DNA of 64,000 bases from Marinomonas spartinae (GTDB taxonomy: Bacteria > Pseudomonadota > Gammaproteobacteria > Pseudomonadales > Marinomonadaceae), in contig NZ_FLOB01000013.1 in the NCBI RefSeq assembly GCF_900089775.1, positions 35,756 to 99,755 on the forward strand, given 5' to 3'. This document shows, piece by piece, positions 45,364 through 55,756 of this stretch. The position numbers were made by a program, and so were the translations under genes. A model generated the notes under the pieces. That model was not told the DNA's origin. It searched no databases and worked only from the letters and a program-made list of their open reading frames with translations. Every line of letters begins with the position of its first letter. Position 1 is the stretch's first letter.

Positions 45364-46194
45364 ATGCAAATATCAACATTATTAAAACAAACGGATAAGC
45401 TCCCTAATGTACCAGATGTCGTTTTAGAGTTGATCGAAGCCTTGAAAAACCCTGATGTTCATTTCTCTGTTATAGCGGAAAAAGTGGCACACGATCAGAC
45501 CATTTCTTTGAAGGTATTACGCGCGGTTAACTCTGCCTATTTTGGCTTGTCTAGGAAAGTCTATTCGATTGATGAGGCCATCGCTATTCTCGGTACGAAT
45601 AAATTAAAAACCATGGTGATTGCCTCTGGTTTTGTTAACTCGGTTGAGAGTGTTCAAGGGCTTGATTTAAAAGGTTTTTGGTATGACTCCTTTGCCGTCG
45701 CGGAGTTAGCTCAGTGGTTAGGCAAACGTACTAGCTTAGTGGATGATGACGAGGCTTTTACGGCGGGAATTGTTCATAATATTGGACGGCTATTGCTGCA
45801 TCTTGCTGAATCTGAATTAGCCATTTCAATTCAAGAGCAAATCAGGCAGGGTAAAGGGAGTCGATTTAGGATAGAAACGGAAGCGCTTGGTTTTACGACG
45901 CAAGACGCGGGTAAAGCCTTATTAGATCTATGGAAGTTTCCCCCTGAATTAGGCGAGGCGGTGAAGCATCATAAACGTCCTTTTGCTGAACAGCAGCCTC
46001 CTCAGCCTTTAGCCTGTATCTTAAATTTAGCTTGTTATTTCAATGCTTGCATTCGAAACGAACGAGAGATGGAGACTGTTCATGAAGGTTTGCCGTTAGC
46101 GGTTGTCAAAGCGGCAGGCATAACGCCTCTAACCTTAGATGATGTAGACCAAGCACTTAATTTGGATAACGAACTTAGCTATATTATGTATTAA
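45364..46194 (+). CDS. HDOD-domain signalling protein (1)
   Basis: 276 residues, essentially one HDOD domain from about 10 to 215 (PNVPDVVLELIEALKNP; ISLKVLRAVNSAYFGLS; AIAILGTNKLKTM; AFTAGIVHNIGRLLL). HDOD domains are non-catalytic relatives of HD hydrolases used in signalling scaffolds. Convergent with a second HDOD gene 236 bp away; the pair may be an old duplication. Confidence 0.85.
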   Translation: MQISTLLKQTDKLPNVPDVVLELIEALKNPDVHFSVIAEKVAHDQTISLKVLRAVNSAYFGLSRKVYSIDEAIAILGTNKLKTMVIASGFVNSVESVQGLDLKGFWYDSFAVAELAQWLGKRTSLVDDDEAFTAGIVHNIGRLLLHLAESELAISIQEQIRQGKGSRFRIETEALGFTTQDAGKALLDLWKFPPELGEAVKHHKRPFAEQQPPQPLACILNLACYFNACIRNEREMETVHEGLPLAVVKAAGITPLTLDDVDQALNLDNELSYIMY

Positions 46195-46195
46195 C

Positions 46196-46295
46196 GGATG
46201 ACAATGTCAGATAATTAGCTGTCATCCATTTGTTGATGTTTACATGGATGACAATGTCAGATAATTAGCTGTCATCCATTTGTTGATGTTTACAT
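46196..46295. repeat. Tandem 50-bp repeat, 2 exact copies
   Basis: Copies 46196-46245 and 46246-46295 are identical, and the first five bases of a third follow. Each unit holds GGATGACA / TGTCATCC (8-bp stem) and an internal TGACA-A-TGTCA palindrome. Starts one base after the stop of HDOD gene 1 and lies between two convergent HDOD genes. Confidence 0.95.
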
Positions 46296-46429
46296 GGATG
46301 TAGATGGCTAGAAGGATGATGTCGTCGGCGTAGTGACTAAGGTAAGAAAATATAAACGCACCTTCCATGGTATATTGATTAAGCTGAATTCTTTATAGTG
46401 GTTATTTGAATGGTAGACCGTCAGGCGTC

Positions 46430-47296
46430 TTATTCAGTGCCGATGCCTTGCTCTTTACATACTTCTACTAACCCTTCAAAATCGTATTCCGTCAGGTCTA
46501 GGTGTTCAAGAACAAAATGTTTATTGTTATTCCATTCGTAATCTTCTTCGGCACAGCCCAAGTGTTTGTATGTACTGGCGATGTGCTCTGACATTTTCAG
46601 AATGGCTGCAAAGGTGAGATTGGTGGTGTCTCCTGGTACTCGATTGGTAAATAGGCGATCAATTCGGTGATGATAAGCGATGACGGCACAACAGCTCTTT
46701 GGTAGCCCCCAAGATTTTGCGAGGTAGTAACCAACAACGGAGTGGTTGGTCTTAAACGTTTGGTTCTCAACATTGGTAAGCTCAAAGTTCTCATCCTGAT
46801 AACCTTTTATTAGAACGTCTTTATAGCCATCAAAGCGCTTCATCATTAAAGGAATGCCTGCGTTGTGGAAAAGGCCAAGGGCATAACTTTCGTCTTGATA
46901 TTTGAAGCCTAATTGTTTGGCAATACTTGCGCTAACGGCGGCCACATCCATTGCGTTGTCCCAAAAGGAATGCATGGCTTGAATGGCATCGTCTGACAAT
47001 TCACTCTTGACCGCTAAGCCATTTACAATATTGGTGATGGTGGTCACACCAAGTAACATGACGGCTTGTTGTATCGAGGTAATTTTTCTTGGTAAGCCAA
47101 AAAATGCTGAGTTGACGAATTTTAACACGGCAGCAGATAGGCCCACATCCTGTGAAATGATCTCAGCAATCCGTGTCATATCTGGCTCAGGCATGGCCTG
47201 TTCCATATGAAGATCCACCATCACTTGAGGTTGTGGTGGGATGCTAATGCCTTGAAGGACTCGTTTAAGTTGATTTTCATTTAATTCTGAGGACAT
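46430..47296 (-). CDS. HDOD-domain signalling protein (2)
   Basis: 288 residues, HDOD domain from about 15 to 220 (PPQPQVMVDLHMEQ; LSAAVLKFVNSAFFGLPRKITSIQQAVMLLG; YALGLFHNAGIPLM). The SAxFGL-x-RK motif is shared with HDOD protein 1 on the opposite strand. Ligand and partner unknown. Confidence 0.85.
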   Translation of the reverse strand: MSSELNENQLKRVLQGISIPPQPQVMVDLHMEQAMPEPDMTRIAEIISQDVGLSAAVLKFVNSAFFGLPRKITSIQQAVMLLGVTTITNIVNGLAVKSELSDDAIQAMHSFWDNAMDVAAVSASIAKQLGFKYQDESYALGLFHNAGIPLMMKRFDGYKDVLIKGYQDENFELTNVENQTFKTNHSVVGYYLAKSWGLPKSCCAVIAYHHRIDRLFTNRVPGDTTNLTFAAILKMSEHIASTYKHLGCAEEDYEWNNNKHFVLEHLDLTEYDFEGLVEVCKEQGIGTE

Positions 47297-47403
47297 AAAA
47301 AGACCGCTTCACACAAAGACAATTAGGGTTTCAGTAGCGTAATACATGGCAATTGAGCCTGTACGCTTTATAATAGCCTTTTTTAAATGTACTGGGGAAA
47401 ATT

Positions 47404-48600
47404 TTGAGCGTTATTCGACTAAAAGGGCAAGCAGATCGTCGTCTTAGAGCAGGCCATCAATGGATCTATAGTAATGAAGTAGATACCAATAAGACGCCAT
47501 TAAAGCAATTTACACCGGGTGATCAAGTGGTTGTCGAAACAGCACAAGGAAAACCCCTTGGTATTGCGATGGTGAACCCTAATACCTTGATTTGTGGTCG
47601 ATTAGTGAGCCGAAGTGTGGATACCGTATTGAATAAATCCACCTTGGTGCATCGTATTAAAATTGCCTTGTCGTTGCGTGAAATGGTTTATCCAGGCCCT
47701 TATTATCGCCTAGTATTTGGGGATTCGGATGGGTTGTCGGGTTTAGTCGTGGATCGTTTTGCCGATATTCTAGTGATACAGATTTCGACAGCGGGCATGG
47801 AGCGTTTGAAAAACGAGATTGTCGAAGCCCTACAGGAAGTCATCAAGCCGAGTGCGATTTTGTTGAAAAACGATGGCAAAATGCGTCAAATCGAAGGGTT
47901 AGAGACGTACGTAGAAGAAGCTTTTGGAACCGTTCCTGAGTTGGTTTTTTTGCAAGAAAACGACGTTTTATTTCAAGCGCCTGTGTGGGATGGACAAAAA
48001 ACGGGTTGGTTTTATGATCACAGAGAAAATCGTAAAACCATGCAAGGTTTTTGTGATGGTAAGCGAGTGCTGGATGTTTTTTCTTATGTAGGTGGTTGGG
48101 GTGTGCAAGCGACCGCTGCTGGAGCAACCGATGTCACCTTTATTGATGCATCAGAAAGTGCATTAAGTCACGTGGACGAAAACTTAAAGCTGAACCAATA
48201 CGAAGGCGATGCGAATCTCATGCATGGTGATGCGTTTGATGCCATGCAATCCTTGATCGACGATAAAGCCCGTTTTGATGTGGTTGTCATGGATCCTCCC
48301 GCGTTTATTGCCCGCCGTAAAGACATCAAAGCAGGGGAAGGGGCCTATCATCGCGCCAATCAGCTTGCGATGCGTCTGGTCGCGAAAGGGGGCGTTTTAG
48401 TCACCGGCTCTTGTTCTATGCATCTTGAGACCAACCGTTTACATGATATAGTGCGTAGTAATAGTCGCCAACTTGAGCGTTTTTCACAATTAATTTATCG
48501 TGGTACACAGGCACCAGATCACCCTGTTCATCCGGCAATAGAAGAAACGGAATACCTAAAAGCCTTGTTCTACCGCATCCATAACAATATGGGATTGTAA
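47404..48600 (+). CDS. rlmI: 23S rRNA (cytosine1962-C5)-methyltransferase RlmI
   Basis: 398 residues: N-terminal PUA domain (LKGQADRRLRAGHQWIYSNEV) followed by a Rossmann methyltransferase with FSYVGGWGVQA, VVMDPPAF and TGSCSMHL (the Cys of the TGSCS motif is the expected nucleophile). The start is TTG 47404 after GGGGA. It stands alone between divergent and convergent neighbours. Confidence 0.92.
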   Translation: MSVIRLKGQADRRLRAGHQWIYSNEVDTNKTPLKQFTPGDQVVVETAQGKPLGIAMVNPNTLICGRLVSRSVDTVLNKSTLVHRIKIALSLREMVYPGPYYRLVFGDSDGLSGLVVDRFADILVIQISTAGMERLKNEIVEALQEVIKPSAILLKNDGKMRQIEGLETYVEEAFGTVPELVFLQENDVLFQAPVWDGQKTGWFYDHRENRKTMQGFCDGKRVLDVFSYVGGWGVQATAAGATDVTFIDASESALSHVDENLKLNQYEGDANLMHGDAFDAMQSLIDDKARFDVVVMDPPAFIARRKDIKAGEGAYHRANQLAMRLVAKGGVLVTGSCSMHLETNRLHDIVRSNSRQLERFSQLIYRGTQAPDHPVHPAIEETEYLKALFYRIHNNMGL

Positions 48601-48632
48601 TATCCCTATGGCCATCTATTGATGGTAAACAA

Positions 48633-48667
48633 GCCCCTTTGTTTCACTGAGCAAAGGGGTTTTTTAT
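48633..48667. terminator. Terminator rlmI / HAD phosphatase
   Basis: CCCCTTTG, 10-nt loop, CAAAGGGG then TTTTTT; between convergent genes. Confidence 0.88.
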
Positions 48668-48683
48668 TTTGGTTGTTAATGAC

Positions 48684-49340
48684 TTAGCTGCGAAGGGAAA
48701 GGTGCGGCCAACCGCGTTCTTTGGCGATCTTGCTTAGAACGTCGTCTGCGTCAACTGCGACTGGGTGATCGACTAACTCTAATAACGGCAGATCGTTGCG
48801 TGAGTCGCTATAGAAGTAGCTCCCCGCCATTGAATAACCGGTTTCTTTAAGCCAGTTGTTTAAGCGGGTTACTTTGCCTTCTTGGAAGCTTGGCACGCCA
48901 ACAATATTGCCTGTGTATTGTCCGTTAATGACCTCTGGAATAGGGGCAATAATATGGTCCATGCCCAGAGCGGTGGCAATGGGGCCGGTGACAAACTGAT
49001 TGGTGGCTGTGATCATTAATAAAAAATGACCTTGTTTTTTATGGTCTTGAATCAGGGCGTTGGCTTTTTCTTGCATCATGGGAACTACCTTTTCTGCCAT
49101 AAAACGCTGATGCAATTGGGTTAACTCTGATGGGGTGAATTGAGTAAGCGGTGCTAGGCTAAAGGCTAAATATTCGTGAATATCTAAGGTACCTGCTTGG
49201 TATTGTTGAAAAAAGCGATCATTGGCTTCTTTATAAGCCTGAGTGTCGACCAATTGTTTTTCTACTAAGAATTGTCCCCATGCATAATCACTGTCGCCAC
49301 TGAGTAGGGTGCCATCTAAATCAAATATTGCGAGCGTCAC
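48684..49340 (-). CDS. HAD-IB family phosphatase (SerB-like)
   Basis: 218-residue haloacid-dehalogenase hydrolase. DLDGTLL (7-13) holds the nucleophile Asp, ITATNQF is motif II, and SDSRNDLPLLE is motif III/IV with the Mg ligands. It is related to phosphoserine phosphatase, but substrate unknown. The frame is open further upstream; GTG 49340 is chosen because AAGGAAA lies before it and the protein then begins just ahead of the first beta strand. Divergent from rppH, as in Pseudomonas. Confidence 0.85.
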   Translation of the reverse strand: MTLAIFDLDGTLLSGDSDYAWGQFLVEKQLVDTQAYKEANDRFFQQYQAGTLDIHEYLAFSLAPLTQFTPSELTQLHQRFMAEKVVPMMQEKANALIQDHKKQGHFLLMITATNQFVTGPIATALGMDHIIAPIPEVINGQYTGNIVGVPSFQEGKVTRLNNWLKETGYSMAGSYFYSDSRNDLPLLELVDHPVAVDADDVLSKIAKERGWPHLSLRS

Positions 49341-49474
49341 TGGGTTTCCTTGGGATTGAGAATGATAGAAAGTATAACCTTGAGTACTACAAATAACACG
49401 TCTGTCAATTGTGCGGCAAGACGAATTATGGAACAATGAATCAAATTTGTATTTAAGTTAAAAGGTGATAGCTC

Positions 49475-49975
49475 GTGATTGATGCAGACGGATATAGACC
49501 GAATGTGGGCATCATATTGATGAACGAGCGTGGCCAACTTCTTTGGGCGAGACGAGTAGGTCAAAATGCTTGGCAGTTTCCCCAAGGCGGTATAAAGCAT
49601 GATGAAACACCAGAAGATGCACTATTTCGAGAGTTGAAAGAAGAAATCGGATTGGAGCCTCATCAAGTAGAAATCGTGGGGAAAACCCGAGGATGGTTGC
49701 GTTACCGGCTACCCAAACGCATGCTTCGGCATAATAGTAAGCCTTTGTGTATTGGGCAAAAGCAAAAGTGGTTTTTGCTGTCCATTCGATGTGCTGATAC
49801 CTGCGTGTGTGTTGATGATACCGAATGCCCTGAATTTGATGGTTGGAGATGGGTGAGTTATTGGTATCCATTAGGCCAGGTTGTCTCGTTTAAAAAAGAT
49901 GTCTATCGACGAGCGTTGAAGGAGTTGATCCCCAATGCCCATCGTAAATTAGAGAAAATAGTAAAGACTAGCTAG
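49475..49975 (+). CDS. rppH: RNA pyrophosphohydrolase RppH
   Basis: 166-residue Nudix enzyme removing pyrophosphate from mRNA 5' ends to trigger decay. Characteristic N-terminus [21 protein letters not shown], and the Nudix box at about 38-59 ending in [11 protein letters not shown] 49475 start. Directly upstream of ptsP, a conserved pairing. Confidence 0.96.
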   Translation: MIDADGYRPNVGIILMNERGQLLWARRVGQNAWQFPQGGIKHDETPEDALFRELKEEIGLEPHQVEIVGKTRGWLRYRLPKRMLRHNSKPLCIGQKQKWFLLSIRCADTCVCVDDTECPEFDGWRWVSYWYPLGQVVSFKKDVYRRALKELIPNAHRKLEKIVKTS

Positions 49976-49989
49976 GGGAAAACACAAAC

Positions 49990-52275
49990 ATGCTCAGCCT
50001 GCTCAGACGTATCACTCAAGAAGTGACCGCAGCACAATCATTGCCTGTTGCGTTGGACATTATTGTCCGACGTGTACGCAGAGCAATGCGAGCAGAAGTA
50101 TGTTCGATCTATTTAGTTGATCCCAATACCAATGAATACATTCTAATGGCAACGCGCGGCTTGAACGCGGATGTTGCGGGTAGTGCCAGCCTGAAAGCCG
50201 ATGAAGGCTTGGTTAGCTTGGTGGGGCGCCGTGCCGAGCCTGTTAACCTAGAAGATGCACACATTCACCCCTCATTTCACTATTTAAAAGGCACTGGTGA
50301 AGAGCGTTATCGCTCGTTCCTTGGTGTGCCTATTATTCACCATCGTCAAGTGCTTGGTGTGCTGGTGGTTCAGCATGAAGATAAGCGTCGCTTTGATGAA
50401 GGTGAAGAAGCCTTTTTGATTACCTTATCGGCTCAGCTTGCAGGGGTGATTGCCCATGCAGAAGCCACGGGCGCGATGACGAGCTTAAGTGTTAACGCGG
50501 CATCAGCTGGATCGGATTTCCGATATAAGGGGGTTGCCGGTAGTTCGGGGGTTGCTATTGGTCGTGGGGTGGTGGTTTACCCACCTGCAGATTTGGATGT
50601 GATTCCTGATCGTACCGTGGATGATTGTGCCACGGAAGTTGAAGAGTTTAATCAAGCGCTTGATGCCGTTCGTCAAGATATTCGCCGCGCCAGTAATCGC
50701 CTTAGCCAGCATTTGTCAAATGATGAAAAAGCGCTGTTTGATGTGTATTTAAAAATTCTCGATGACAATGCTTGGTCTAAAGACGTTGAGAGCAAGATCA
50801 ACGCAGGAAATTGGGCACAAGGGGCGCTTAGGCAGGTCATTCAAACGCATATCGCGCATTTTGATCGCATGGATGACCCTTATTTACGTGAGCGAGCCTC
50901 GGACATTCGAGACTTAGGTCGTCGGATTCTCTCGCATTTACAGGCTAAGGCGCCCAACTTAGCAGAGCGTTTTGAGGAGCCTTCTATTATTATTGGTGAA
51001 GAGCTGACGGCTTCTATGTTAGGTGAAGTTCCTCTTGATAAGATCAAAGGCCTTGTTTCCGTGATGGGGTCGGGCAACTCCCACGTGGCGATTTTAGCCC
51101 GTGCTATGGGAATACCTACGGTGATGGGGGCGTTGGACTTGCCCTACGCTCAGCTTGATAAAGTCAATTTAATTGTGGATGGCTATCTTGGGCAAATTTT
51201 CACTTACCCTTCTGAACACCTGACACAGAATTATCAACAAATTGTTGATGAAGAGCGCCAGTTAGAAGAAGAGTATGAAACGCTCAAGGATTTACCTTGT
51301 GTCACTCAAGATGGCTACCGTTTATCGCTTTATGTGAATACCGGTTTAACCGCTGACATTGCTCGATCTTTAGATCGTGGGGCGGAGGGGATTGGTCTTT
51401 ATCGAACGGAAGTGCCTTTTATGGTACGGGATCGCTTTCCCACCGAGGCAGAACAAGAACACATTTATCGCCAACAATTAGAAGGTTTTGCTCCCGCACC
51501 AGTTACCGTTCGGACTTTAGATATTGGTGGCGATAAATCGTTACCTTATTTCCCCATTAGCGAAGAAAATCCCTTCCTTGGTTGGCGTGGTATTCGTGTG
51601 ACGCTGGATCACTTGGAGATTTTCATGGCGCAAATTCGTGCCATGATCAAAGCCAGCGCAGGGCTTCATAATCTAAAAATTATGTTGCCAATGATTTCCC
51701 ATGTGGCTGAAGTGGAAGAAGCTTTAGCACTGATTCGTCGAGCGTATGCGGAAATTAAAGAGGAAGGCTACGATGTTAAAATGCCCCAAGTGGGGGTGAT
51801 GATTGAAATTCCGGCAGCCGTCTATCAAGTTAAAGAGCTTGCCTCGCTGGTAGACTTTATGTCTGTGGGGAGTAACGATTTAACTCAGTATCTGTTAGCG
51901 GTGGATCGAAATAATCCTCGTGTGGCGGATTTATATAACTGTTTTCATCCTTCGGTTTTGCGTGCTTTGCACTCGATTGTAAAACAAGTGAAAAACGAAG
52001 GGATTAACTTAAGTGTTTGTGGTGAAATGGCGGGCGATCCTATGGGAGCCATCATATTAATGGCCATGGGCTATGATGTGCTATCGATGAGTTCCACCAG
52101 CTTACCGAAAGTAAAAGCGGTTATCCGCAATATCTCCATGGATCAAGCGCAAAACATGTTGGATCAGGTGATTCATCTTACTCATGCTGACGCTGTGACT
52201 CAGACCATGACGCGATTAATGCGCGAAGCAAATATCGAACGTTTGGTGCGTCCAGCAAAAACCACAACGCATTAA
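49990..52275 (+). CDS. ptsP: Phosphoenolpyruvate-protein phosphotransferase PtsP (EI-Ntr)
   Basis: 761 residues. N-terminal GAF sensor domain (about 1-155), linker, then an enzyme I core: phospho-His365 in GSGNSHVAILAR, and the PEP-binding barrel with RTLDIGGDKS, GWRGIR, MLPMIS and VCGEMAGD. First enzyme of the nitrogen PTS, which relays PEP/glutamine status. 14 bp after rppH. Confidence 0.97.
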   Translation: MLSLLRRITQEVTAAQSLPVALDIIVRRVRRAMRAEVCSIYLVDPNTNEYILMATRGLNADVAGSASLKADEGLVSLVGRRAEPVNLEDAHIHPSFHYLKGTGEERYRSFLGVPIIHHRQVLGVLVVQHEDKRRFDEGEEAFLITLSAQLAGVIAHAEATGAMTSLSVNAASAGSDFRYKGVAGSSGVAIGRGVVVYPPADLDVIPDRTVDDCATEVEEFNQALDAVRQDIRRASNRLSQHLSNDEKALFDVYLKILDDNAWSKDVESKINAGNWAQGALRQVIQTHIAHFDRMDDPYLRERASDIRDLGRRILSHLQAKAPNLAERFEEPSIIIGEELTASMLGEVPLDKIKGLVSVMGSGNSHVAILARAMGIPTVMGALDLPYAQLDKVNLIVDGYLGQIFTYPSEHLTQNYQQIVDEERQLEEEYETLKDLPCVTQDGYRLSLYVNTGLTADIARSLDRGAEGIGLYRTEVPFMVRDRFPTEAEQEHIYRQQLEGFAPAPVTVRTLDIGGDKSLPYFPISEENPFLGWRGIRVTLDHLEIFMAQIRAMIKASAGLHNLKIMLPMISHVAEVEEALALIRRAYAEIKEEGYDVKMPQVGVMIEIPAAVYQVKELASLVDFMSVGSNDLTQYLLAVDRNNPRVADLYNCFHPSVLRALHSIVKQVKNEGINLSVCGEMAGDPMGAIILMAMGYDVLSMSSTSLPKVKAVIRNISMDQAQNMLDQVIHLTHADAVTQTMTRLMREANIERLVRPAKTTTH

Positions 52276-52309
52276 TTTAGTTGTCCATTAAAAGGTTGTT
52301 CCTACCGTT

Positions 52310-53107
52310 ATGATAGCTTATCCAGATTTTGATCCTGTTGCCATTTCCATAGGCCCACTTGCCGTACATTGGTACGGTATTATGTACTTAGTTGGCTTTG
52401 CTAGCGCGTATCTTTTAGGGAATTATCGTGCTAAGAAATCCAATGGTTTGTGGACGCAAGAAATGGTCAGTGACATGATCTTTTATGGTGCATTGGGGGT
52501 CATTTTAGGGGGGCGTATTGGCTATATCCTTTTTTATCAGTTCCCCGTTTTTATCAAGCACCCTTTAGTCATGTTTCAAATTTGGGATGGCGGCATGTCA
52601 TTCCATGGTGGGTTAATTGGCGTCATTATTGCGATGATGATCTTTGCTCGTCGCTACAATAAACACTGGATGGATGTCACCGATTTTGCGGCGCCTTTTG
52701 TGCCAATTGGTTTAGGGGCAGGTCGTATTGGTAATTTTATTAATGGAGAGTTATGGGGTAAGCCGAGTACATTACCATGGGCAATGATCTTTCCCAAAGA
52801 CCCATTACATCTTCCTCGTCAACCTTCTCAGTTGTATCAATTTGCAATGGAAGGTGTGCTGTTGTTTTGTATTTTGTGGTTCTTCTCAAAAAAGAGTAAA
52901 CCTCGCTACTGCGTCTCGGGCTTATTCTTATTGTGTTACGGTATTTTCCGTATATTGGCAGAATTCGTACGCGAGCCAGATCCGCAAATCGGCTATCTCG
53001 CTTGGGGATGGGTCACCGAAGGGCAGGTCTTATCTTTGCCAATGGTCATTATCGGCATTATTTTGATTGTCTTTGGTTATAAAATGAAACAATACCCCAC
53101 AACATAA
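52310..53107 (+). CDS. lgt: Prolipoprotein diacylglyceryl transferase Lgt
   Basis: 265 residues with seven membrane helices; signature [18 protein letters not shown] and the catalytic HGGLIG region. It transfers diacylglycerol to lipobox cysteines, such as that of FlgP in this window. Confidence 0.97.
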   Translation: MIAYPDFDPVAISIGPLAVHWYGIMYLVGFASAYLLGNYRAKKSNGLWTQEMVSDMIFYGALGVILGGRIGYILFYQFPVFIKHPLVMFQIWDGGMSFHGGLIGVIIAMMIFARRYNKHWMDVTDFAAPFVPIGLGAGRIGNFINGELWGKPSTLPWAMIFPKDPLHLPRQPSQLYQFAMEGVLLFCILWFFSKKSKPRYCVSGLFLLCYGIFRILAEFVREPDPQIGYLAWGWVTEGQVLSLPMVIIGIILIVFGYKMKQYPTT

Positions 53108-53119
53108 AACGCAGAAAAA

Positions 53120-53156
53120 TAAAAAAAACAGCCAATGTGCTGGTTTTTTGTTTTTA
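53120..53156 (+). terminator. Terminator of lgt
   Basis: A8, CAGC, 6-nt loop, GCTG, then GGTTTTTTGTTTTT. An ATG at 53135 lies inside this hairpin. Confidence 0.75.
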
Positions 53157-53185
53157 CTGAGAATGATGAGCAGGAGCTTTGTTGT

Positions 53186-54097
53186 ATGTTGGATTATCTG
53201 TACAAGTCATTTCGTTTTCTTCCCATTGCTCCAGATGTCTTAAAATCTGGGTTAGAAACCTATTTGTCTGAGCAACGAGACTGGTGTGAGAGTGCGGACT
53301 TTTCAGCTTTGTTTCCGTTTAAAGAGCTGGGGTTGCCGCAAGATTTCTTTTTGCAAAAAGTCATGCACTGCGATGGGGTGGATTATCTGACGGGGCCGCG
53401 CTTTTTGAATATGAATATAGAAGCGCCTTATATTGAGCTTGCTGCCAGTTCCGGTCCATTGACACCCAAAGCCGCAGAACAAATATTTAAGCTATGGGAG
53501 CCGTTGCAAGCCAAACGTATTCGTGTGCTTCGACCTGCCAAAGAAAAAGGCAAAGGCATTGGGGATCAGGGCTTTTACGCCTGTTCATTACCTGCTAAAG
53601 CGGTTCAGGATAACAATGTTGATGATGCTTCCACTACTCAAGTTGTGCTTAAAACAGCGCTTATGTCTGACCTTCAATGGTGTCTAAATACGCTTGATGT
53701 GTCTTATCAAGAAGCTTATCGCCGTATGCCTCAATTAAAAGACAGGCTGTCACCAACGGATAAAGACTATCTGCAAGAATTGATCGAAATGGATAGTGTT
53801 ATGATCATAATGCAAGGCCAGACCAAGGTGGGTCTTATGGCTTACGAAGAGAGTCTTAGAGGTTTTATTCATGCCTATTGGATGATCGAAAAAGTGATTT
53901 TACCTGAGTATCAAGGCCAACATTTATCGTCTAAAGCACAAATGCTCTTATGCCAACAGCTTACCCATGACACAGAAGACAGAGTGTTAATAGGACACAT
54001 TGATAACGATAATATTCCATCGATTAAAACCGCAGAGCAGGGTGGGCGTGAACGTATTCTGGATTATGTTTTTCTAAGCCGAGAGGATGTTGTGTAG
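53186..54097 (+). CDS. GNAT-fold protein of unknown target
   Basis: 303 residues. The N-terminal ~180 are not recognised. About 205-300 resembles a GNAT acetyltransferase: VGLMAYEE strand, ILPEYQGQHLSSKAQMLL (the acetyl-CoA-binding motif, with QGQHLS in place of the usual RGxGxG), and NDNIPSIKTAEQGGRE. ATG 53186 with CAGGAG upstream is chosen over ATG 53135, which sits in the lgt terminator. Confidence 0.65.
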   Translation: MLDYLYKSFRFLPIAPDVLKSGLETYLSEQRDWCESADFSALFPFKELGLPQDFFLQKVMHCDGVDYLTGPRFLNMNIEAPYIELAASSGPLTPKAAEQIFKLWEPLQAKRIRVLRPAKEKGKGIGDQGFYACSLPAKAVQDNNVDDASTTQVVLKTALMSDLQWCLNTLDVSYQEAYRRMPQLKDRLSPTDKDYLQELIEMDSVMIIMQGQTKVGLMAYEESLRGFIHAYWMIEKVILPEYQGQHLSSKAQMLLCQQLTHDTEDRVLIGHIDNDNIPSIKTAEQGGRERILDYVFLSREDVV

Positions 54098-54127
54098 CGG
54101 TCTCGGTACCACGCGAAATCGTGTAAC

Positions 54128-54164
54128 AAAAAACGGTGAACCCTTTCGGATTCACCGTTTTTTT
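54128..54164. terminator. Bidirectional terminator GNAT gene / thyA
   Basis: A6, CGGTGAA, 10-nt loop, TTCACCG, T7, between convergent genes. Confidence 0.92.
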
Positions 54165-54177
54165 AATTTGAGAGAGG

Positions 54178-55029
54178 TTAAACCGAAAAGGGATAAGCAA
54201 TAGGTTCGTGGCACTGGTAGCCTTCCACTGTAAAATCATCCAAAGTCACCCAGGTTTCAATGTCTTTTAGGGATTTGATCTCTGGATTGATTTTCAGCGT
54301 TGGCAGTGGATAGGGTTCGCGTTTTAGCTGAACATCGCGCATCAACTCTAGCTGGTCTTCATAGATGTGAGCATTCACTATCTTATGGAAGGCTTGTCCC
54401 GCTTTATGTCCGGTGATCTGTGCGACAAGAGCAAGCAATACGTATACTTGAACCATGTTGAAGTTTAGGCCTAGAGGGACGTCACAGCTGCGCTGAGTGC
54501 TGTTTAGATAGAGAGTGTCACCCAGTAACGAAAAATGGTGGCTGTACATACAAGGGCGCAGACAGGCCATATGAAATGCCCCTGGGTGATAAAAGGTCAA
54601 AATCTCACCACGGTTATCCACACCACGGCTCAAATCGTCGATGATTTGTTGCAGTAGATCAATATGACCGCCATCCGGTTTGGGGAAGGCCCGACCAATC
54701 GCGCCATAGCACAGTCCCATATCGTCTTCGCCTTTGCGATAAGGGTTGTTTAGCCAGACGTCATTTTGATTGGCGTTAGCGTCCCATGTTTTGGTGCCAA
54801 GGGCTCGAAAGTCGGCTGCATTGTCGTAACCCCGTAGATACCCCAAAATTTCCGCAATAGCGGATTTCCAATAACTTTTACGGGTTGTTACAAGAGGGAA
54901 CTCCCCTTTGCTGACATCATAGGTCAAATCCGCATTGATGACCGTCAGACATCGTTTACCAGTGCGCTCGTTGTTGACCCACTCACCGTCGTTTATGATG
55001 CGCTGGCAGAGGTCTAAATATTGTTTCAT
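54178..55029 (-). CDS. thyA: Thymidylate synthase
   Basis: 283 residues, longer than the 264 of E. coli, because of insertions typical of Vibrio-type ThyA. Catalytic Cys160 sits in RPCMYSHHF, followed by [13 protein letters not shown] (the dUMP phosphate-binding Arg region) and [12 protein letters not shown] 55029 gives the conserved MKQYLDL start; the longer frame begins at a TTG. Divergent from folA, which regenerates the dihydrofolate it makes. Confidence 0.95.
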   Translation of the reverse strand: MKQYLDLCQRIINDGEWVNNERTGKRCLTVINADLTYDVSKGEFPLVTTRKSYWKSAIAEILGYLRGYDNAADFRALGTKTWDANANQNDVWLNNPYRKGEDDMGLCYGAIGRAFPKPDGGHIDLLQQIIDDLSRGVDNRGEILTFYHPGAFHMACLRPCMYSHHFSLLGDTLYLNSTQRSCDVPLGLNFNMVQVYVLLALVAQITGHKAGQAFHKIVNAHIYEDQLELMRDVQLKREPYPLPTLKINPEIKSLKDIETWVTLDDFTVEGYQCHEPIAYPFSV

Positions 55030-55183
55030 GGGGTGGCCTTGTCTGGTTGCTGGCAAAGATAGTAAAGCATGAGAAATGCATTCTTGTTTGCCATGAGTAT
55101 AATGATTGCCAACGATTATATCAGAACTTCACTTTGTCTTAACCCAATGCCGTGATGCGGTGTCATTTTTAAAGGGTGTTTTT

Positions 55184-55693
55184 ATGCTATCACTCATTGT
55201 TGCGATGTCGACGAATCGAACCATCGGAATCAATAATGCCTTGCCTTGGCATCTACCGAACGATTTAAAATATTTCAAGCAAGCCACCATGGGCAAACCC
55301 ATTGTGATGGGTCGTAAGACATTTGAGTCTATTGGTAAGCCATTGCCGGGGCGTCGCAATATTGTGATTACTCGTGATGAGGCATTCCAGGCTGATGGAG
55401 TAGACGTTGTACACACGTTAGACGATGCTATTGCTTTAGGTGAAGACATTTGCCTTGTGAATGGGCAAGAAGAGGTAATGGTGATTGGAGGTTCGCAAAT
55501 TTACCAATTGGCCTTAGAACGTGCCGAGCGCCTTTATGTGACCCATGTGGACGCACAAGTCGAGGGGGATGCCTTTTTTCCAGAGGTAGATTGGCCTTCA
55601 TTTACTCTATTGGCGGAGGAATCTTTTGCAGCAGAAGGTCCTAATCCTTACGATTATCGTTTTTCAGTTTATCAAAGAAGCAGTGCAAGCTAA
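55184..55693 (+). CDS. folA: Dihydrofolate reductase
   Basis: 169 residues. LSLIVAMSTNRTIGINNALPWHLPNDLKYFK contains the active-site Trp and the acidic Asp; VMGRKTFESIGKPLPGR and VIGGSQIY bind NADPH. AAAGGG precedes ATG 55184. The open frame reaches 55106, but that extension is not family-like. Confidence 0.96.
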   Translation: MLSLIVAMSTNRTIGINNALPWHLPNDLKYFKQATMGKPIVMGRKTFESIGKPLPGRRNIVITRDEAFQADGVDVVHTLDDAIALGEDICLVNGQEEVMVIGGSQIYQLALERAERLYVTHVDAQVEGDAFFPEVDWPSFTLLAEESFAAEGPNPYDYRFSVYQRSSAS

Positions 55694-55756
55694 TGGGACT
55701 CTTTTGAGCCAAGTCATTAGCGAGTATTAATCGATGTTATAGAATAGAGGTAAACT

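Noticed and set aside
53135..53185. Upstream ATG for the GNAT-like gene
   Set aside because: It lies in the loop of the lgt terminator; ATG 53186 has a proper ribosome site.
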